Part shown: in pieces, positions 51,905 through 61,154 of the stretch
Layout: the number at the start of each line of letters is the position of its first letter
Position numbering within the stretch: position 1 is the stretch's first letter
Assembly: GCF_034058155.1 (NCBI RefSeq)
Contig: NZ_CP139148.1
Location: forward strand, 310,001 to 374,000
Reading direction: 5' to 3'
From: Flavobacterium sp. KACC 22761
Lineage (GTDB): Bacteria; Bacteroidota; Bacteroidia; Flavobacteriales; Flavobacteriaceae
Length of the DNA: 64,000 nucleotides
Program-made: the position numbers and the translations under genes
Notes under the pieces: model-generated
What the model was told of the DNA's origin: nothing
Database searches by the model: none
The model's input: only the letters and a program-made list of their open reading frames with translations

Positions 51905-53086
51905 TTAGAAATTTTCAGACAAACCTAGTCGTAATGACCAATCGTTTTTACTAATTCCGTAATCCAATACTAAATTACTGTTGTTTTTTTTGTTCCATTT
52001 AATACGAAGCCCTGTACCGACAGCGGGATTCCATTTTGAAAAATCATAAGTTTCAAACTTTGAAACCGAAGAAATATTAGTAAAAAATACAGCTCCCCAA
52101 AATCCATTTCTTGAAATATCCATTCTATATTCTCCTTCAAAATACAAAAGTGCATTACTTCGAAATCTATTTCGGGTAAAACCTCTTCCTGTTTTTCCTT
52201 CGCGGTCCCAGCCAATACTTGGAAGATCTAAATAATGAGGTTTCCCTCCAAAAGTTGACCAATAAAAAGCTCTATAGGCCAAGATACTATGTTTTTTTTT
52301 GCTGAAAGAATGATATTTTCTCGCGTCTATATAAATTGAATTCCATTTTTTCCCTTCAACGCCACTAGTATTTATTCTGAAATCGGCTTCAACATACAAA
52401 CCTTGTTCAGGATTTACGTTGTTTTCGCGAGAATCATAAAGTCCTTGAAGCGCAACTCCAAAAGAAGTTTCGTTAGAAAAATCGCCGTTCATATATTTGT
52501 AATAATCCGTCTCGCCATCAATATAAGATTCTTCAGAAATATTCTGGTAATTGTCGTACAACAAACCAAGACCCGCCCTGTAATTCCCAACTATCTTTCG
52601 TGTTGCAAATTGATAAAAACGCCATTGCTGGTAATCGAGAGTCGACATTTTATCATCTGTATTATTTCCGCCCAAACCATAAGTGTCTTGCGGATAAATC
52701 ATAAACCGATAATCTCCAATAAAATTCCAATGATTATCTCTTGTGTAAATATAGGATTGAATAGGAAAAACATATTGATTGGTAAAACTGAAATATGGAG
52801 AAAATGTAATTTGCGACATATTGGTCGTTTTTTCATCTCCTAAATAAAAAGACGTTAAAAAGGAAATCACTAATCCCGCACTTTTATCAGCATTAACAGG
52901 CACTGGCAATAAGGAAAAAGCAATCTTTTTGTCTAATCCAGTTCGTACGGAATCATTTTTATGGAAAAGTTTATACAAAACATCTAGAATATCTCTTTTA
53001 TTATTCCGAATAGAATCAGTTTGCGAATAACAAAACGGCATTAAAAAAAAGAAAAACAAGACAATCAGACATTTCGTATTTTTCAT
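51905..53086 (-). CDS. BamA/TamA-like outer-membrane beta-barrel protein
   Basis: This 393-residue exported protein (signal LIVLFFFFLMPFCYSQ) is made mainly of amphipathic beta strands. Motifs of the Omp85 C-terminal barrel are seen: GLYVEADFRINTSGVEGKKW, GRGFTRNRFRSNALLYFEGE (the loop-6-like RGF motif) and RWNP-like FSKWNPAVGTGLRIKWNKK. It ends LRLGLSENF with terminal phenylalanine. No POTRA domain is present, so it is the barrel-only type often annotated as BamA/TamA family or surface antigen. Its job is unknown. The GT2 gene follows 29 bases later. Confidence 0.85.
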   Translation of the reverse strand: MKNTKCLIVLFFFFLMPFCYSQTDSIRNNKRDILDVLYKLFHKNDSVRTGLDKKIAFSLLPVPVNADKSAGLVISFLTSFYLGDEKTTNMSQITFSPYFSFTNQYVFPIQSYIYTRDNHWNFIGDYRFMIYPQDTYGLGGNNTDDKMSTLDYQQWRFYQFATRKIVGNYRAGLGLLYDNYQNISEESYIDGETDYYKYMNGDFSNETSFGVALQGLYDSRENNVNPEQGLYVEADFRINTSGVEGKKWNSIYIDARKYHSFSKKKHSILAYRAFYWSTFGGKPHYLDLPSIGWDREGKTGRGFTRNRFRSNALLYFEGEYRMDISRNGFWGAVFFTNISSVSKFETYDFSKWNPAVGTGLRIKWNKKNNSNLVLDYGISKNDWSLRLGLSENF

Positions 53087-53199
53087 CGTATAAGGCTTTC
53101 AGAAACAACTTATTACAAATTTAAAATTTTATTCGAAACAGAAGTTTATTTTAGAAAATAATAAAACCCAAGAAAAGAGCTAATTATCATAAAAAATGA

Positions 53200-53207
53200 T
53201 ATTTTTG
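53200..53207 (+). promoter_or_regulatory. -7 box ahead of the two secreted-protein genes
   Basis: TATTTTTG fits TAnnTTTG, 24 bases before the ATG at 53232. There is no TTG at the expected -33 distance. Confidence 0.4.
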
Positions 53208-53231
53208 ATTCTCTTGAAATAATTTATTTCT

Positions 53232-53828
53232 ATGAAAGATCAAAAACAAGCCTCGATTCCGTTATTTCTTTTACTAATTATATCTTGTTGCTTTCTCTTT
53301 GATTTTTCATCAAAAGAAAACAACCAAAAATTAGCTTTAGATCTTGTCAAAAATTCTACTTGGTACATCGCCGGGCCTGCAGTTGAAAATCAAGAAACAA
53401 TAAATAAGCTCAGGCTAAAAAATGGCATTGTAAAAGTTACTGCAAATGAAAGTCCGAAAGGCGAAATTGAATTAAATGTCATGATTACGCCTTCTGATTC
53501 AAACGACGGAAAACCTACAAATATATCAGAAGATTCAAAATTTGTCAGCATTACCTATAAATCTTCTCATTTGATAAAAGTTCAGGCGCGAGAAGGAAAC
53601 GAATACGGAACAGGTTGTGTACATGGTGGTTCGCATCCAAGAGTTAATCTAGATCCGTCTCCCAAAAATTTTATAACGGTAAAAATTCCGTGGACGAACT
53701 TTAGGCAAGACGGTCTTCCTGACGGAAAACTTTTGAATATCCATAATCTTTGCAAGTTCAATTTTGTAAATTATAACCCAGTAACGGGCGCATCTTTAGA
53801 AATCAAATCTGTTCAAATTCAAAATTAA
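53232..53828 (+). CDS. Hypothetical secreted protein, beta-sandwich
   Basis: This 198-residue protein has a signal or lipoprotein N-terminus (PLFLLLIISCCFLFDFSSKE). The mature part is rich in beta strands, with ESPKGEIELNVMITPSDSND, GTGCVHGGSHPRVNLDPSPK and a last section ITVKIPWTNFRQDGLPDGK followed by FVNYNPVTGASLEIKSVQI. The final strands resemble the carbohydrate-binding-like sandwich of CIA30/CBM11-type proteins, but I cannot assign a family. It is followed three bases later by another secreted protein, so the two form an operon. Confidence 0.7.
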   Translation: MKDQKQASIPLFLLLIISCCFLFDFSSKENNQKLALDLVKNSTWYIAGPAVENQETINKLRLKNGIVKVTANESPKGEIELNVMITPSDSNDGKPTNISEDSKFVSITYKSSHLIKVQAREGNEYGTGCVHGGSHPRVNLDPSPKNFITVKIPWTNFRQDGLPDGKLLNIHNLCKFNFVNYNPVTGASLEIKSVQIQN

Positions 53829-53831
53829 AAT

Positions 53832-54224
53832 ATGAAAACAAGACTTTTATTCATTATTTCCATACTTTTCTTTAATCTTGGCTACAGCCAAGAAAAATCT
53901 GTTCCAAAAATTGACATTAATGGAGTTTGGGAAGATATTAATTCAGGCGTTCAAAATACTGTTGCCATCATATCAGAACAAAACGGAAAGATTATTTTCA
54001 CGCATTATTTAGAATGGAAAGGCCAAAAATTTGTAGAAAGTGGCACAGGAAAAAGAACAGGAAACAAAATTACATACAACGTCAAGGTAACTTTGCCAAT
54101 TGAAGGCTGGGCGACGGCAGGAACCCACACTTTAGTTTTATCTGAAGACGGAAACAAACTTGAAGGGACTTTTAAAGACAATAAAAACCGAACAGGTTCA
54201 ATTGCATTTAGAAGAGTTCGATGA
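53832..54224 (+). CDS. Hypothetical secreted lipocalin-like protein
   Basis: This 130-residue protein has a signal peptide (LLFIISILFFNLGYSQ). The mature part reads as a small beta barrel: DINGVWEDINSGVQNTVAII, GKIIFTHYLEWKGQKFVESG, THTLVLSEDGNKLEGTFKDN. The last is a motif shared by lipocalin-like DUFs that end EGTWKDNKGRTG. No active site is visible. It is the second gene of the unit beginning at 53232. A degraded repeat (54240-54275) follows before the convergent acyltransferase gene. Confidence 0.75.
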   Translation: MKTRLLFIISILFFNLGYSQEKSVPKIDINGVWEDINSGVQNTVAIISEQNGKIIFTHYLEWKGQKFVESGTGKRTGNKITYNVKVTLPIEGWATAGTHTLVLSEDGNKLEGTFKDNKNRTGSIAFRRVR

Positions 54225-54278
54225 GAATTTGTTTTAAGTTTTTAGGTTCCAAGTGACAACGTGAAACGTGAAACCTTC

Positions 54279-55469
54279 TCACAAATGCAACTGAATTTTA
54301 TATTTGTTGCAAATTTTCATTACAAACAACATAATGGTTGAGAAAACTAACGACCAAATAATGCCGGGAACTCCAACACGAAAATATCCTGGAATAATAT
54401 GAAAATTAAGAACTTTACAGAAGTAATAAATAACGCCCGGCAAAATATAAATCAGTAATGGATTCGCAGCGGCTGGCATAAAAAAATCGCTCCATTTAGT
54501 CTGTTTTTTAACTTCCATAAGCCAGTACAAAAAATAAAATAGAATTGTACAAATAGCTGCCGAAAACATAGTCCAAGAAGGTGTTCCTTTAATTTTTGAA
54601 ATTCCAAAATAAGGTCTCAACAAATATCCAACAGTAAAAAACAAAATAGCAAAACCGATAACTGGCCAATTAATTTTGATTGGTGTTTTTCGATCAAAAA
54701 ATAATAGTGAAATTATTACTCCCGCAGTTACTAAAGATGCATGCGTCAAATGTCCTGCAATAAAGTTAAACCAAGGCAAATGCTGTAAAATTGATCCTTC
54801 TGTCAGGTTGATTGAATTGCAAACAACGCATAAAACCAGAAAAGCAATCATAGCAAGCAATCGACCACAAACCAACCAATAATAAACTACAGTAAAAAGA
54901 TACGCCCAACCAATCAAGCCAAGAATTCCCCACCATTTTGGCGTCATACCTCTTTCGCCTGTGTCTTGAATGTAAAGAAAATAAAGAGCTACTAAAACGA
55001 GCATTCCTCCGTACTGAAGCGTATTTTTCAACCAAACTGGCAAGTCTTTAGAATATTTATTCCAAATTGGAATTGGCATTGCGTAAGCCAAAAGTCCCCA
55101 AAGGGCAGGAGAAATAAGCATTTTTGAGGCATCATAACCATACTCGGCATTGACCATAAAAACACCAATGATTATCAAAGCTAATGCTCTTTTTAAAGTA
55201 TGTGCCCAAATCGTTTTTGGGCTATCTCCTTTTAATAATCTAGCATTGAAAGCAAATGGAATCGACATTCCTACAATAAACAAAAAAGCTGGAAACACCA
55301 CATCTACAAAAGTCATTGCATCGGCATCGGCTGGCATATGCTTCATCCATTGTGGTACATCTTTTATGCTCGCCAACTCATTTACAAAAATCATTACAAA
55401 AATCGTAATTCCTCGCAAAGCATCTATAGAAATAATTCTTTGGTTATATAAATTCTCTTTAATTCTCAT
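54279..55469 (-). CDS. DUF5009/HGSNAT-like membrane acyltransferase (copy 2)
   Basis: This is a 396-residue protein with about 11 membrane spans. The N-terminus RIISIDALRGITIFVMIFVN and VDVVFPAFLFIVGMSIPFAF are the family hallmark, together with NPLLIYILPGVIYYF. Compared with copy 1 (39080-40351) the layout is the same but sequence identity looks low, so they are not recent duplicates. The family acetylates sugars with acyl groups taken across the membrane. The nearby GT2 and exopolysaccharide genes make a role in surface glycan decoration possible, but that is inference. Confidence 0.86.
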   Translation of the reverse strand: MRIKENLYNQRIISIDALRGITIFVMIFVNELASIKDVPQWMKHMPADADAMTFVDVVFPAFLFIVGMSIPFAFNARLLKGDSPKTIWAHTLKRALALIIIGVFMVNAEYGYDASKMLISPALWGLLAYAMPIPIWNKYSKDLPVWLKNTLQYGGMLVLVALYFLYIQDTGERGMTPKWWGILGLIGWAYLFTVVYYWLVCGRLLAMIAFLVLCVVCNSINLTEGSILQHLPWFNFIAGHLTHASLVTAGVIISLLFFDRKTPIKINWPVIGFAILFFTVGYLLRPYFGISKIKGTPSWTMFSAAICTILFYFLYWLMEVKKQTKWSDFFMPAAANPLLIYILPGVIYYFCKVLNFHIIPGYFRVGVPGIIWSLVFSTIMLFVMKICNKYKIQLHL

Positions 55470-55596
55470 AAATCACTAAATTATTATCAGAAACAAATAT
55501 AAAATAATAGTTGAGATAGAAAACCATATCTCAATTCTAAATAGGTCTGTAATAAAAAGTTTACCCGATATGATGTAAAATACAAGGTAGTTTACT

Positions 55597-55604
55597 TACT
55601 TTTG
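55597..55604 (+). promoter_or_regulatory. -7 box for the CpsB-type phosphatase; possible leaderless transcript
   Basis: TACTTTTG (TAnnTTTG) ends four bases before the ATG at 55609, so transcription should start at or next to the start codon. No TTG is seen at -33. Confidence 0.45.
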
Positions 55605-55608
55605 CAGC

Positions 55609-56352
55609 ATGTTATCATTCTTAAAATCAAAACCGTACTTAAAGGACCTTCTTGCTGGAAATTATGTCGACATTCATTCGCATTTATTGCCAGGAATTGA
55701 TGATGGTGCCAAAACAATAGCTGACACAAGCAAACTTGCAAAGTCTTTTCAGGAAATGGGTGTTGTTCAATTTATTGCTACGCCGCATATTAGTCATTAC
55801 ATTTGGAATAATTCGCCTGAAGCAATTATTGCTAAACAGCAAGAAACTCAAATTTTGCTGGAAGCTGAAAATATTAAAACGCCTTTTAAAGCTGCAGCAG
55901 AATATTTCATGGATGATTGGTTTGAAAGCCATTTTCAAAACGAAAAACTTTTGACATTGAAAGACAATTATGTTTTAGTTGAAATGTCGTACATGAATGC
56001 ACCTGTTCAATTGTACAAAATTCTTTTTGATCTTCAAGTTGCAGGTTATATTCCGGTTTTAGCACACCCTGAGCGCTATTTATTTTATCATAAAAATTTT
56101 AATGAATATGATAAATTAAAAAAAGCAGGTTGTCTATTTCAGCTTAATTTATTAGCGACAGTTGGATATTATGGCGCTGAAATCACCAAAGTAGCAGACG
56201 AGCTTCTGAAAAAAGGAATGTATGATTTTGTTGGAACAGATGTGCATCATAATAATCATATCGCATCTTTCAATCAAAAGTTAAAAATTGACAATAACAA
56301 TATTAAAGGCCTAAAGGACATTATTTCAAATAATCAATTCTTCAAGTTTTAA
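55609..56352 (+). CDS. CpsB/YwqE-type PHP tyrosine-protein phosphatase
   Basis: This 247-residue metal-dependent PHP-fold protein has NYVDIHSHLLPGIDDGAKTI at its N-terminus, supplying the HxH metal ligands. IATPHISHYIWNN, VLAHPERYLFYH and YDFVGTDVHHNNHI follow, all typical of the YwqE/CpsB/Wzb-replacing phosphatases. The family removes phosphate from the tyrosine cluster of the capsule kinase. That kinase gene (Wzc) lies convergently 70 bases away, so this is its natural counterpart. The gene has its own promoter on the opposite strand, which would let phosphatase be made independently of the kinase. Confidence 0.93.
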   Translation: MLSFLKSKPYLKDLLAGNYVDIHSHLLPGIDDGAKTIADTSKLAKSFQEMGVVQFIATPHISHYIWNNSPEAIIAKQQETQILLEAENIKTPFKAAAEYFMDDWFESHFQNEKLLTLKDNYVLVEMSYMNAPVQLYKILFDLQVAGYIPVLAHPERYLFYHKNFNEYDKLKKAGCLFQLNLLATVGYYGAEITKVADELLKKGMYDFVGTDVHHNNHIASFNQKLKIDNNNIKGLKDIISNNQFFKF

Positions 56353-56374
56353 TCCAATCTTAAAAATATTGCAT

Positions 56375-56408
56375 AAAAAAACGGCTCAATTACTTGAGCC
56401 GTTTTTTT
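56375..56408. terminator. Bidirectional terminator between the phosphatase and kinase genes
   Basis: AAAAAACGGCTCAA pairs with TTGAGCCGTTTTTT across the loop TTAC. A run flanks one side and a T run the other, so it works in both directions. Confidence 0.92.
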
Positions 56409-56422
56409 ATCGTAATCTTTCT

Positions 56423-58810
56423 TTATTTTTTAGAGATTAATCTTTTGTACCACGCTTTTTTCTCCACTCTAACTCCATAACCATAGCCATAGCCATAACC
56501 TTTTGTAGAGTCGGTATCATTAAGTACGATACACATATTAGGCAATTTCTTTTCTTTATAGAATGTATTGGCAATATTCAGCATACGTTTTTCCAGAACA
56601 TTCGCACGCATTACATATACAAATGTATCAGCATTTTTAGCGATTAATAATGTATCTGTAACCAAACTAACTGGAGCAGTATCTACAATTATGTAATCGT
56701 ATTCTTTTTTAAGTTCTTCAAAAAGCTGATCTACTTTATTACTCATCAACAACTCAGCTGGATTTGGCGGAATCACACCAGAAGGCAAAATAAAGAAGTT
56801 TTTATATCCTTCATGTTTGATGATATAATCTCGCACATCTTTATCTGTTGATGACAAATAATTAGTCAAACCTACACCTGGCACATTAATATATTCTCCA
56901 AATTTTGGATTTCGAATATCAGAACCAACCAATAAAACGCGTCGTCCCGACAAGGCAAAAGTTGCCGCAAGATTAACCGATATAAAAGTTTTTCCTTCAG
57001 AAGGGAAAGTTGATGTCACAAAAATTGTTTTCGCAATTCCATCTGGAACTTTTGTAAGCATGAACTCCAAGTTAGTTCTCACAATACGAATTGCTTCAGC
57101 TGAACTAGTTCTACTTTCTGATTTGATTAATTCAGCAATATCATCTGAAGTAGGTACATCTCCAATAAATGGAATTTGCGTTTTTCCTTCCAAATCAAGT
57201 TTACTTTTGATTTTTGTATCTAATAAGTCATTCCCGTAAATAACTCCAAATGGAACTAATAATCCCAAAAGCATTCCTGCCAAATAAATGATTTTTTTCT
57301 TTGGGCTGATTGGATCTTTCTCTGCTTTTGCAGCATCAATCACACGAGCATTAGGTTCAGTTGCAGATAACGAAATTGCCGTTTCTTCTCGTTTTTGAAG
57401 CAAATATAGATATAATTCTTCCTTAACTTTTTGCTGTCTGGCGATTACTCTAAATTGACGTTCTTGAACTGGAATTTTACCAATTTTATTGTTTAAAATC
57501 CCTTCTTGACTTTTAATATCACGATTTTGAATCTGCAAATTAGCCTGCATACGTCTCAAGCTTGCTGCAACATTTGATTTTAATGATGAAATTTGCTGAT
57601 CCAATTTTACAACAGAAGGGTTTTCTTCGGTAGCCGATTTTAAAATTCTGTTACGATCTAAAACTAATTGATTGTAAGATGAAATCAAACCACTTGCATC
57701 ATTATTGTCAGAAATCATGTTCGACGGCAATAAATCAGAATTAGTGCTCTTTTTAATAAAATCTAACAAAGAAGAAACAACATTTAATTGAATTTCAGTT
57801 TCAACTCCTTTTTTATCATACTCCGTTGAACCTTCGATAAAAAGTTTCGCTTCAGATTCGATATCTGTTAGTTTGTTTGTCTTTTTGAAACTTTCAACAT
57901 CCTGCTCAACTCCATCTAATTCTTGAGCAATTAAAGCCAATCTACTAGCAATAAACTTAGATGTATTCTCGGAAATATAATTTTTATCTTCTGCCGCATT
58001 CTCATTATAGATCTGAATCATATTGTCTAAAAAATCTTCAGCTTTTTTAGCAACAGGGTCTGAAATTGAAATATTGACAACACTACTGGTTTTGCTTATT
58101 GGCTCCACTTTTAGCTTTTTCCTAAAACTTTCTGTCAATTCATCTAACGGATTAATAACAATACGAATAGATTCAAATCTCCCAGTATGATTTTTAGCGT
58201 AAAAAGCAGTTTTTTCAATAGTTAATATACCGATTTTAGTAGCAATTTTTTCTCCAAATTTAAATTCATTTTTCGTAGATAAAATAAAATTTTCCTTTTC
58301 TTCTGTTTCGTTTTCCAATAAAAAAGTAGTAGAATTTAAAAGTTTGCAATTCAAAACAGCTTTAATTTTGTCAAATAAAATTGTTTTATTTGAAAAATAT
58401 GCTATAATTGGTTTTTCCGCATATACATCGCGGTCAACAACTTTTCCCTCAACAAAAAAAGCAACATTTAAGTTGAGTTTTTTAATCGTATTTTCAACTA
58501 ATGTTCTTGATTTTAAAATTTCAATTTCATTATCAACGTTATTTTTCATGCTTCCGCCTAAGCCTAAATCAGCAAAAGCAGATAATTCTGAAAGCATACC
58601 GCCTTTTTTTTCATCTTTAACTAAGATAGATGTTGTAGCTTCATAGCTTGGTGTTGTATATCGTAAATATATAAAGGATAAAATCATACCAACAATAACA
58701 CTTAAAAGAAACCAACGCCAATGAATTAAATATTTATCTAATTGTTCTCTTAAATTAACATCCTCGATTTCATCATCTATAACATCATTATAAAAATCTT
58801 GCTTCTGCAT
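56423..58810 (-). CDS. Wzc-type polysaccharide co-polymerase/tyrosine autokinase
   Basis: This is a 795-residue inner-membrane protein. The Wzz domain begins after the first span (RWRWFLLSVIVGMILSFIYL type, about 32-50) and a long coiled coil covers about 270-490. The second span (IIYLAGMLLGLLVPFGVIYG) is near 510. The BY-kinase domain has Walker A TSTFPSEGKTFISVNLA, A' LLVGSDIRNPKF and B YDYIIVDTAPVSLVTDT. The C-terminus has the tyrosine cluster GYGYGYGYGVRVEKK, the phosphorylation site. The family controls polymer length and export, cycling with a phosphatase; the convergent CpsB-type gene is that partner. It follows the Wza gene by 13 bases. Confidence 0.95.
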   Translation of the reverse strand: MQKQDFYNDVIDDEIEDVNLREQLDKYLIHWRWFLLSVIVGMILSFIYLRYTTPSYEATTSILVKDEKKGGMLSELSAFADLGLGGSMKNNVDNEIEILKSRTLVENTIKKLNLNVAFFVEGKVVDRDVYAEKPIIAYFSNKTILFDKIKAVLNCKLLNSTTFLLENETEEKENFILSTKNEFKFGEKIATKIGILTIEKTAFYAKNHTGRFESIRIVINPLDELTESFRKKLKVEPISKTSSVVNISISDPVAKKAEDFLDNMIQIYNENAAEDKNYISENTSKFIASRLALIAQELDGVEQDVESFKKTNKLTDIESEAKLFIEGSTEYDKKGVETEIQLNVVSSLLDFIKKSTNSDLLPSNMISDNNDASGLISSYNQLVLDRNRILKSATEENPSVVKLDQQISSLKSNVAASLRRMQANLQIQNRDIKSQEGILNNKIGKIPVQERQFRVIARQQKVKEELYLYLLQKREETAISLSATEPNARVIDAAKAEKDPISPKKKIIYLAGMLLGLLVPFGVIYGNDLLDTKIKSKLDLEGKTQIPFIGDVPTSDDIAELIKSESRTSSAEAIRIVRTNLEFMLTKVPDGIAKTIFVTSTFPSEGKTFISVNLAATFALSGRRVLLVGSDIRNPKFGEYINVPGVGLTNYLSSTDKDVRDYIIKHEGYKNFFILPSGVIPPNPAELLMSNKVDQLFEELKKEYDYIIVDTAPVSLVTDTLLIAKNADTFVYVMRANVLEKRMLNIANTFYKEKKLPNMCIVLNDTDSTKGYGYGYGYGVRVEKKAWYKRLISKK

Positions 58811-58823
58811 TTTTATTTCAATT

Positions 58824-59615
58824 TTATTTAAAGATTAGGACAGAAAGCGATACTAGAATAGAAATCGCAGAAATAATTACTGAAGTATTAGGACCAACTA
58901 CAGACGCATTAACTTTTGTCTGATTAGGTTCAACATACACTACATCATTTTGAGCCAAATAATAAAAAGGTGAATTAATAAAATCAGATTTTGTAATATC
59001 AACTCTATTATATGATTTTGCGCCATTAATTTCTCTGATAACCAAAATATTATCTCTGCGTCCATAAATTGTCAAATCTTTTGCCATACTAAGCGCTTCA
59101 ATCAAAGTAATGCGTTCTGAAGCAATAGGATATGTTCCTGGTAATGTTACTTCACCTTGCAACGATACTTTAAAATTCATTATACGTAAATTAATAATTG
59201 GATTTTTGATATAAATACTGATTTTGCTCTGTAACAATGTTAGAACTTCTGTACGAGATAGTCCTCCCACTTGTAGTTTTCCAATAACAGGAAAATTAAT
59301 CATTCCTGCACGGTCGACTAAATAAGACTGAACTGTTTGCTGTCCTGTAGCACTATCTAATCTTCCACTATTTGCAACAGCAACTGTTGTTAAATTAAAA
59401 GGAATAGCAACTTCAGGATCTTCAGCAGAAACAATGATCATCAACAAATCATCAGGCTGAATTTTAACTTCATAAGAATTCGCATTTTGCGGCATGCTCA
59501 TTTTATCAATATTTTGATAATAGACAACATCTTTTTTAGAACCACAAGAAAAACATAAAAATAAAAGCATTAAAAAACTAAACGTTTTTACAAAAAAGGA
59601 AGTAATCAATTTCAT
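58824..59615 (-). CDS. Wza-type polysaccharide export lipoprotein
   Basis: This 263-residue protein has a lipoprotein signal ending LMLLFLCFSC. Mature parts are the polysaccharide export domain (YEVKIQPDDLLMIIVSAEDP, GMINFPVIGKLQVGGLSRTE) and one SLBB domain (VSLQGEVTLPGTYPIASERI, TLIEALSMAKDL). It closes with a hydrophobic helix (SVIISAISILVSLSVLIFK), which takes the place of the outer-membrane helical barrel of E. coli Wza. It forms the outer-membrane exit with Wzc, whose gene follows 13 bases later. A -7 box TATATTTG at 59643-59636 could start transcription of wza-wzc. Confidence 0.94.
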   Translation of the reverse strand: MKLITSFFVKTFSFLMLLFLCFSCGSKKDVVYYQNIDKMSMPQNANSYEVKIQPDDLLMIIVSAEDPEVAIPFNLTTVAVANSGRLDSATGQQTVQSYLVDRAGMINFPVIGKLQVGGLSRTEVLTLLQSKISIYIKNPIINLRIMNFKVSLQGEVTLPGTYPIASERITLIEALSMAKDLTIYGRRDNILVIREINGAKSYNRVDITKSDFINSPFYYLAQNDVVYVEPNQTKVNASVVGPNTSVIISAISILVSLSVLIFK

Positions 59616-59635
59616 TAGATCTACAAATTACGGGA

Positions 59636-59643
59636 CAAATATA
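59636..59643 (-). promoter_or_regulatory. -7 box ahead of the Wza gene
   Basis: On the minus strand TATATTTG (59643-59636) fits TAnnTTTG, about 20 bases before the ATG at 59615. No -33 TTG at the usual distance. It lies in the 104-bp gap between the initiating transferase and Wza genes. Confidence 0.4.
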
Positions 59644-59719
59644 AGTATTAAAAAAATATTAAAACTAGCGCCTATCACAAAGACAGAATCATAATAAAGA
59701 CTTAGACATTCAAAAAAAC

Positions 59720-61138
59720 TTAATACGCATTTTCTTCACCACGAAATACATTTAAAATGGTTTTTATTATTATTTTAATATCTAATAATATATTCCAATT
59801 TTCGATGTACCAAATATCATATTCAACTCTATTCTCCATATCAATTAACTCTTTAGTTTCACCTCGAAAACCGTTAATTTGGGCCCAACCTGTAATTCCC
59901 GGTTTTGCGTACTGTCGTACTAAGTAATTATTAATTAATTCGCTATATTGCTTAGTATGATTAACCATATGAGGTCGTGGTCCAACTACAGACATATCAC
60001 CAAAAAAAACATTGAAAAATTGAGGAAGCTCATCAATACTTGTTTTTCGCATAAAGGCGCCAAATTTAGTAACACGACTATCTCCCTTTTTTGCCTGTAT
60101 GCTATCTGCGGCTCGATTGAGTCGCATACTTCGAAATTTTAAGCACGTGAATGATTTGTTGTCCCTGCCAGAACGTTCTTGTTTGAAAAACACTGGCCCA
60201 GGAGATTCCATTTTAATAATAAGCATTATAATAGGAAATAACCATGGAAAAATAAACAACAAAACAAATGATGAAAAACATATATCAAATATTTTTTTTA
60301 AAAATCGATTCACAGCAAGTTCTAAAGGTTCTGGTCGAAACATTAAAACAGGTGTGTTTTCATAAAATGTTATTTGAACCTTATTTGATTTAGTATATAG
60401 TTGAAAATCTGGAATAAATTTAATTCGTACCATATGCTGTTCACAAATCTGCACTAATTGATTGATTACAGAAATGTTATCAATATGTAAAGCAACATAC
60501 ATTTCATCTACTTCTTCATTAATTATAAATTCCTCAATTTGATCAAATCCTCCTAAAATTGGATGAGAAATAAACGCGAAAGGATCTACTTGTTCATCAA
60601 AAAAACCCATGAATCGATAACCATAAGTTAGATCTTTTGCCAAAATTTTACGCATTCGCTCTCCTGCATCATTTGCTCCAACAATAATAAAACTTCTAAA
60701 GTTATATCCTTTAGCTCTAATATACTTCAAAAGCTTCATTGATAAATATCGCGAAATCATCAACAAGCAAAAGAAAAAGCAATAAAAATAAAGCAATCTT
60801 AATCTTGATATATCTCCATATTTTAAAAAAACGACAAAAACGGCAATAATCGCCGCATGGATAATTATCTTTTTTATGGTTCTTTTAAGAATTAACTCAA
60901 TTGGCTCAACTCTAACTAATCTGAATGAATCCTTATAAAGCAAAAGACCAACCCAAACTAAATTAGACAATAATGACACTGTTTGCACTTCTTTTAAAAA
61001 TAATTTATCTAACACTCCAAATCGAAGTATTGCAGAAAAAACAATAGCAAAATTTAATAATACAATATCCCATATCACAAACAAAAGTTTGAAATAACGA
61101 GAAAAGCGATATTCAGATAAATGTTGTAAAATCTTCAT
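59720..61138 (-). CDS. Initiating sugar-phosphate transferase (undecaprenyl-phosphate glucose phosphotransferase family)
   Basis: This 472-residue protein has four N-terminal membrane spans (about 15-125) and a cytosolic CoA-binding-like domain (FIIVGANDAGERMRKILAKD). A further span (SSFVLLFIFPWLFPIIMLII) enters the catalytic part. Catalytic motifs of the WbaP/WcaJ/PglC family are complete: KMESPGPVFFKQERSGRDNK, CLKFRSMR, RKTSIDELPQFFNVFFGDMS and VGPRPHM, with the end KPGITGWAQINGFRGET. The enzyme places the first sugar phosphate, usually glucose or galactose, on undecaprenyl phosphate at the inner membrane, so it starts the exopolysaccharide repeat. The WecG gene lies 16 bases upstream in the operon. 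Confidence 0.95.
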   Translation of the reverse strand: MKILQHLSEYRFSRYFKLLFVIWDIVLLNFAIVFSAILRFGVLDKLFLKEVQTVSLLSNLVWVGLLLYKDSFRLVRVEPIELILKRTIKKIIIHAAIIAVFVVFLKYGDISRLRLLYFYCFFFCLLMISRYLSMKLLKYIRAKGYNFRSFIIVGANDAGERMRKILAKDLTYGYRFMGFFDEQVDPFAFISHPILGGFDQIEEFIINEEVDEMYVALHIDNISVINQLVQICEQHMVRIKFIPDFQLYTKSNKVQITFYENTPVLMFRPEPLELAVNRFLKKIFDICFSSFVLLFIFPWLFPIIMLIIKMESPGPVFFKQERSGRDNKSFTCLKFRSMRLNRAADSIQAKKGDSRVTKFGAFMRKTSIDELPQFFNVFFGDMSVVGPRPHMVNHTKQYSELINNYLVRQYAKPGITGWAQINGFRGETKELIDMENRVEYDIWYIENWNILLDIKIIIKTILNVFRGEENAY

Positions 61139-61154
61139 AAAATTAGATCAATAT

